Shown: piece after piece, positions 7,625-10,662 of the stretch
Numbering within the stretch: position 1 is the stretch's first letter
How the letters are laid out: the number at the start of each line of letters is the position of its first letter
The notes under the pieces: model-generated
Database searches by the model: none
Told to the model about the DNA's origin: nothing
Seen by the model: only the letters and a program-made list of their open reading frames with translations
Made by a program: the position numbers and the translations under genes
Source of the DNA: Theodoxus fluviatilis
Lineage: Eukaryota; Mollusca; Gastropoda; Cycloneritida; Neritidae
NCBI GenBank assembly: GCA_034096865.1
Contig: JAWQFJ010020319.1
Coordinates: forward strand, 17,501 to 28,162
DNA: 10,662 nucleotides
Direction of reading: 5' to 3'

Positions 7625-8280
7625 CTAACAATAATGCTACTGCTACTGCTGCTGCTACTACTTCTACTAATACTTCTACCATAATTTCTACTATCATAAC
7701 CACCTCCACTACCACCGCCGCAACTACCACCACCACCACCGCCACCACCACCACCACCATTCCCACCACCACCACCGCCGCCACCGCCGCCACCGCCGCC
7801 ACCACCACCACCATTCCCACCACCACCACCGCCGCCGCCGTCGCCGCCGCCGCCACTACATCGCTTTTATTACAATTCACCACATCGAATTTGCTGTAAC
7901 TACCACCACTACTATCGCCACCACCACCATCGCCGCCTCCGCCGCCGCCGCCGCCGCCACCACCACCACCACCACCACCACCAGCAACAAAACCACCACC
8001 AAAACCACCACCACCACCATTACGTCACCACCACCACCACCACCACTGCCGCCGCAGCCACCGCCGCCGCCGCCATCACCACCATTCCCACCACCACCAC
8101 CGCCGCCACCACTGCCGTCGCAGCCACTACTGCCACCACTACCACCACCATCACTATTATTACAATCCACTAAGACAAATTCGCTAAAACTGCCACAACT
8201 ATTTTCCTACCACCACCACCATCACCACCGCCGCTGCCGCCGCCACTACCACCACCACCACCACACCTACTAAAACTTCA
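7625..8280. repeat. CCA/CCG/CTA trinucleotide repeat region
   Basis: This is an interrupted mosaic of (CCA)n, (CCG)n and (CTA)n. Two related non-repetitive spacers, TTATTACAATTCAC followed by CGAATTTGCTG (from 7867) and TTATTACAATCCAC followed by CAAATTCGCTA (from 8157), lie 290 bp apart. They show that a longer unit containing the trinucleotides was duplicated. The minus strand is GGT/GGC-rich. Frames on that strand encode runs of Gly, Val or Ala and are best explained by the repeat. Confidence 0.85.
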
Positions 8281-8329
8281 GCTACTACTATTGCTAAAAT
8301 GGTCGTTGTCACCAACATTCGGCGACACT

Positions 8330-8915
8330 GTACCCGAGGTACAGAGTACCCCAGTTTGAAATCTCGGCATTTGAACGAGAACGAGACTGCCAACGACCGG
8401 CAGTTTCTAAAACTTTCAAAATGACGGTCGACAACGAGACGGCACCCGCCACTCCGCCTGACTGACTTCGCACGCCCGGGGAGTTATGCTAAGATCCGGC
8501 CGCGTTAATGTATCTGCGTTTTGTGACAAACGTATTTCTCGGCGGTACTGTACTCCATGCACCTTAACGGTCCGCGTGATTCGGGTGTAATCTTAAGCTA
8601 AGCGACGTTTATTGGCGCTGCTGAAATGATCCAAGTCGGAAACATTCGGAACGTCGTTAAGCTTAAGATTACACCCGAATCACGCGGACCGTTCAGGTGC
8701 ATGGAGTACAGTACCGCCGAGAAATACGTTTGTCACAAAACGCAGATACATTAACGCGGCCGGATCTTAGCATAACTCCCCGGGCGTGCGAAGTCAGTCA
8801 GGCGGAGTGGCGGCTGCGGTCTGAGCTGAGCGCTATCATCGGTATGTCACGTGACTGTAAGGACGAGATTTCAAACTGGGGTACTCTGTCCCCGGGGACA
8901 GAGTACCTCGGGTAC
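8330..8915. mobile_element. Long foldback (inverted-repeat) element
   Basis: Inner arms at 8437-8609 and 8650-8822 (173 bp each) are reverse complements with about five mismatches (about 97%), around a 40-bp spacer. Outer arms at 8330-8366 and 8864-8915 pair as well, starting GTACCCGAGGTAC, but the left arm lacks 15 bp present in the right arm. The segments between inner and outer arms (about 70 and 41 bp) are unrelated. ACATTCGGCG (8315-8324) and ACATTCAGCG (8914-8923) flank the structure and could be a diverged target duplication. No transposase is encoded. A foldback or MITE-type element is the best reading; a host inverted duplication is the alternative. Confidence 0.7.
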
Positions 8916-9087
8916 ATTCAGCGTGGCTGAGACTAGTGAATATAGTCTCAGCAACAGGTTGGTCACGTGATAGCCTAAATTCTTCCATAACATGCATACC
9001 ACCGTTCTGAACAGCCACGCTGAATGCCATATCACATCGTGAGTGTATTCCTCCGCTTGTTGTGATACACCCCATACTGGCAGCCAT
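8836..9087 (-). CDS. Open frame running into the foldback, doubtful
   Basis: An ATG at 9087 in good context (AAAAATGGCTGCC) opens an 83-codon minus-strand frame beginning MAASMGCITTSGGIHSRC. From about residue 53 it reads through the hairpins and the 28-bp palindrome (GTLSPGTEY). The first 50 codons lie in sequence outside the main arms and could in principle be an exon. No domain, signal peptide or membrane segment is visible, and the second half is repeat-derived. I regard it as probably non-coding. Confidence 0.12.
   Translation of the reverse strand: MAASMGCITTSGGIHSRCDMAFSVAVQNGGMHVMEEFRLSRDQPVAETIFTSLSHAECTRGTLSPGTEYPSLKSRPYSHVTYR
8880..8907. repeat. Perfect 28-bp palindrome
   Basis: GGTACTCTGTCCCC is followed directly by its own reverse complement, with no spacer. 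It lies in the right outer arm of the foldback. The equivalent place in the left arm (8338-8350, GGTACAGAGTACC) lacks the 15-bp centre. Because it is self-complementary, both strands encode the same string GTLSPGTEY in one frame. Confidence 0.9.
8915..9026. repeat. Nested hairpins right of the foldback
   Basis: CATTCAGCGTGGCTG (8915-8929) is the exact reverse complement of 9012-9026. Inside it, GCTGAGACTA (8926-8935) and TAGTCTCAGC (8943-8952) form a perfect 10-bp stem with a 7-nt loop. E-box sequences CACGTG occur at about 8848 and 8964. This may be a second small foldback abutting the first or an outer part of the same element. Confidence 0.6.
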
Positions 9088-9089
9088 TT

Positions 9090-9659
9090 TTCCGTCAGTT
9101 CATTTTCTAAACATCGATTTCCCATGAATGTAAAACTTGTATGCGGTAAAATTCGAATCACAAGAGTGTAATATTGTGAACTCTACTAATTATAAGGACT
9201 TTGAATACAACAGCAATATTTATACTTCATTGAGGGAGTAAGGCAACCAATCCCGTCTGCATAATCTTCGATACACACAGAAACCCACTGAGTGCTTTTG
9301 CTGATGAGGAATCATTAATTTAATGTATGCTTAGAAGGATTAAACTTAGAAAAACTGCCTCTGAGCTATCCGATAATATCGAACTTCGGAATCGGACGGA
9401 TTCCTTCAGAAGAAACTTCCATTCGATTAAAGTTCAACACAGACGGAATGTAGGTTAAATCACTTACTGACTCCATCAGTGGATACACGAATGATCGAAG
9501 TGTGGAGCTCGTCAAACAGTGTGAAGGCAGTTAGACCACAGGTTCCGGCCAGAAAGCATTTACTTGCGAGAGTATAACCATAGATTCACGAAACCAGCCC
9601 GGACCCATAGGAATCCTTTTCGCTGCGTTTATAGTAGGTCCAAAGATCGCGTGTATTAC
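9090..9659. other. No supported gene; unique AT-rich flank
   Basis: No open frame of note, RNA gene or tandem repeat is seen. A short hairpin candidate GGAATC/GGATTCC lies near 9388-9404. This is the host flank of the pogo-type element. Confidence 0.5.
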
Positions 9660-9661
9660 TA

Positions 9662-9687
9662 CAGTAGTCGCCGCCTATAAAACACGC
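9662..9687 (+). repeat. Left terminal inverted repeat of pogo element
   Basis: CAGTAGTCGCCGC matches the right end exactly over 13 bp and then continues CTATAAAACAC against TTATTAAAAACAC. It is preceded by TA. Confidence 0.88.
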
Positions 9688-9804
9688 GGTTAATAAAAAC
9701 AGCCGTTTTTTACACACAGTTGGTCCGGTCCGGATTTACCACTATATAACATATGTAAAATTGCGCCGGTTATTAAATATACAGGCGCCGTTTAATAAAA
9801 ACAC
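9686..9804 (+). repeat. Left subterminal repeats of pogo element
   Basis: Degenerate copies of a GCCGNTTAATAAAAACAC motif occur at 9686-9700 (GCGGTTAATAAAAAC), about 9702-9717 (GCCGTTTTTTACACAC), 9765-9782 (GCCGGTTATTAAATATAC) and 9787-9804 (GCCGTTTAATAAAAACAC). The right end carries the same family. Repeated subterminal motifs are often transposase-binding sites in DNA transposons; here that role is inferred. Confidence 0.65.
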
Positions 9805-9860
9805 TTTCTGTTCTTTTTCTCGCTGTTCGGAGGGTCAGAGTCGATCTCTGGTTGTGAATT

Positions 9861-9951
9861 CTTGTCAGCAAACCGTTAGATGACAACTAAAGACGCTTCA
9901 GCGTTTGTGTGAACAGTGATTACACCCTTGTCAGCAAACCGTCAGATGTCA
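9861..9951 (+). repeat. Direct repeat pair ahead of the transposase frame
   Basis: CTTGTCAGCAAACCGT followed by a diverged AGATG..CAA tail occurs at 9861-9885 and 9927-9951, 66 bp apart and with two differences over 25 bp. It lies between the left subterminal repeats and the start codon, so it may belong to the element's promoter or 5' leader. Confidence 0.7.
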
Positions 9952-9995
9952 ATTCAACACTGTCTAGTCTCGCTGGATAAGCAGTGAATCAGAAA

Positions 9996-10451
9996 ATGGC
10001 TTTAACTTCAGCTCCAAAGAAAAGAAAAAGAACAGAAATGACACCCAAAGACAAAGTGGACTTGCTTGATCGCTACCGAGAGCTAAATTCTAAAAGTTTG
10101 AGGGAGGGTGCTGACATTTTGGGTGTGTCGGCATCATTTCTGTGCCAGACACTGAAAAAAGAAGATGAACTTAGGGCTGATATCGCAGAGGGCTCCAGTC
10201 AAGGCCAAAGGAAGCGTCGGCGCTGCGGGAAGGATTAAGAGACAGAAGATGGCTTAAAGCGGTGGTTCGACTCTATCCAAGCGCGCAACACACCTGTAAA
10301 CGGCCCAATCCTGTGTCAGAAGGCGGAACAGATTGCTTCCCAGCTTGGTCGCTCCGAATTCAAAGCTACAAATGGGTGGTTTAACAGGTGGAAGAAACGC
10401 AACGGCTTGGTGAAGCGGGAAGTGCCGGTTAATAAAAACGCCGCTTATTAA
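9996..10451 (+). pseudogene. Truncated pogo/Tigger transposase, DNA-binding part only
   Basis: In intact relatives this protein binds the transposon ends in the nucleus and cuts and joins DNA with a DDE domain. Translation should start at ATG 9996 (AAAATGG, A at -3 and G at +4); the frame is open a few codons upstream but has no earlier ATG. A basic PKKRKR string near residue 7 looks like a nuclear localisation signal. Residues about 14-68 fit a psq-type helix-turn-helix (MTPKDKVDLLDRY, then LREGADILGVSASFLCQTLK). A TAA at 10236-10238 interrupts the frame; the same frame then continues with a clear CENPB-type second HTH (LKRWFDSIQARN, NGPILCQKAEQIASQLG, FKATNGWFNRWKKRNGL, about 10254-10412) and ends at TAA 10449-10451 in the terminal repeat. 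One substitution is enough to explain the inner stop. The catalytic domain is missing. An 80-residue single-HTH product could still be made. Confidence 0.85.
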
Positions 10452-10493
10452 AAACACTTTTGTTCGGTCCCAATGTGTTTTTAATAAGCGGCG
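10439..10493. repeat. 19-bp hairpin at the right end of pogo element
   Basis: CGCCGCTTATTAAAAACAC (10439-10457) and its exact reverse complement (10475-10493) enclose a 17-nt loop. The outer arm is part of the right terminal inverted repeat, so this end carries an extra inverted copy of the terminal sequence that the left end lacks in this arrangement. Confidence 0.9.
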
Positions 10494-10500
10494 ACTACTG
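10475..10500 (-). repeat. Right terminal inverted repeat of pogo element
   Basis: Read inward it is CAGTAGTCGCCGC followed by TTATTAAAAACAC, and it is followed outward by TA. Its inner 19 bp are also an exact inverted copy of 10439-10457. Confidence 0.88.
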
Positions 10501-10502
10501 TA

Positions 10503-10662
10503 TATACACAATCGCACGTGCTCAAGGCAGTTTGCAACCTTATAGACACGTTCGCGCTAAAAGTAGTTCTCAAATGATTTCCTGAAAATCTCATAGATTA
10601 GTTTTATTAGAACACCAAATTTGTGTTTCTCTATCGGGATAAATAATTGGAGTGAAATAGAA
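10503..10662. other. Right flank, nothing recognised
   Basis: AT-rich unique sequence after the TA target site. No open frame or repeat is seen before the window ends. Confidence 0.4.

Larger units (their letters stand above)
9662..10500 (+). mobile_element. Non-autonomous pogo/Tigger-family DNA transposon
   Basis: The 839-bp element begins CAGTAGTCGCCGC and ends with the exact reverse complement GCGGCGACTACTG. Similarity of the two ends continues to about 25 bp with one indel. It is flanked by TA at 9660-9661 and 10501-10502. TA duplication and ends starting CAG(T) are known features of the pogo group of Tc1/mariner elements, and the internal reading frame encodes CENP-B-type DNA-binding domains of that group. 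The catalytic DDE domain (normally some 250 further residues) is absent: sequence coding for the second HTH passes directly into the right terminal region at about 10422-10428. It is therefore an internal deletion derivative that could move only with a transposase supplied from elsewhere. Confidence 0.88.

Noticed and set aside
7596..8393. Gly-, Val- and Ala-rich minus-strand frames
   Set aside because: They are translations of GGT/GGC trinucleotide repeats, broken at the non-repeat spacers.

Overview
The window looks like nuclear DNA of an animal, most likely an invertebrate. The evidence is a pogo/Tigger-type DNA transposon with CENP-B-like helix-turn-helix domains and TA target duplications, long CA/TG microsatellites, several minisatellites, foldback elements, and candidate splice and promoter signals (YY1-like and CCAAT motifs). 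I see no bacterial-style gene, operon, tRNA, rRNA or CRISPR array. The species cannot be fixed from the sequence; a marine invertebrate is only a guess from the repeat style.

Layout. Positions 1-2465 are mostly unique sequence. They hold a possible minus-strand promoter and first exon near 430-645 and two short, uncertain plus-strand coding candidates near 1316 and 1533. Positions 2471-8280 are dominated by five tandem-repeat blocks, which together make up about 42% of the window: a CA-rich, Z-DNA-like tract (2471-2792); an 11-bp minisatellite of exactly 27 units in two variants (2980-3276); a 29-bp minisatellite of 19 units running into a TG tract (4101-4741); a 2.5-kb C-rich array of 23-bp units (5044-7562); and a CCA/CCG trinucleotide region (7625-8280). 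An imperfect inverted repeat (3547-3730) lies between the second and third blocks.

Positions 8330-9026 hold a long foldback structure. It has 173-bp inner arms (about 97% identical), shorter outer arms, a perfect 28-bp palindrome and further hairpins on its right side. Positions 9662-10500 are a structurally complete but non-autonomous pogo-family element of 839 bp. It has matching terminal inverted repeats, TA on both sides, and only the DNA-binding N-terminal part of a transposase, which is interrupted by an in-frame stop.

The only confidently recognised protein-coding sequence is this transposase fragment. The long open frames through the tandem arrays exist because the repeat units lack stop codons on the strand concerned; I do not regard them as genes. 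No set of genes acts together as a pathway here. The main interest is repeat architecture: a G-quadruplex/i-motif-capable array, a microsatellite expanded inside a minisatellite unit, a palindrome that has collapsed in one arm of a foldback, and repeated subterminal motifs in the transposon.
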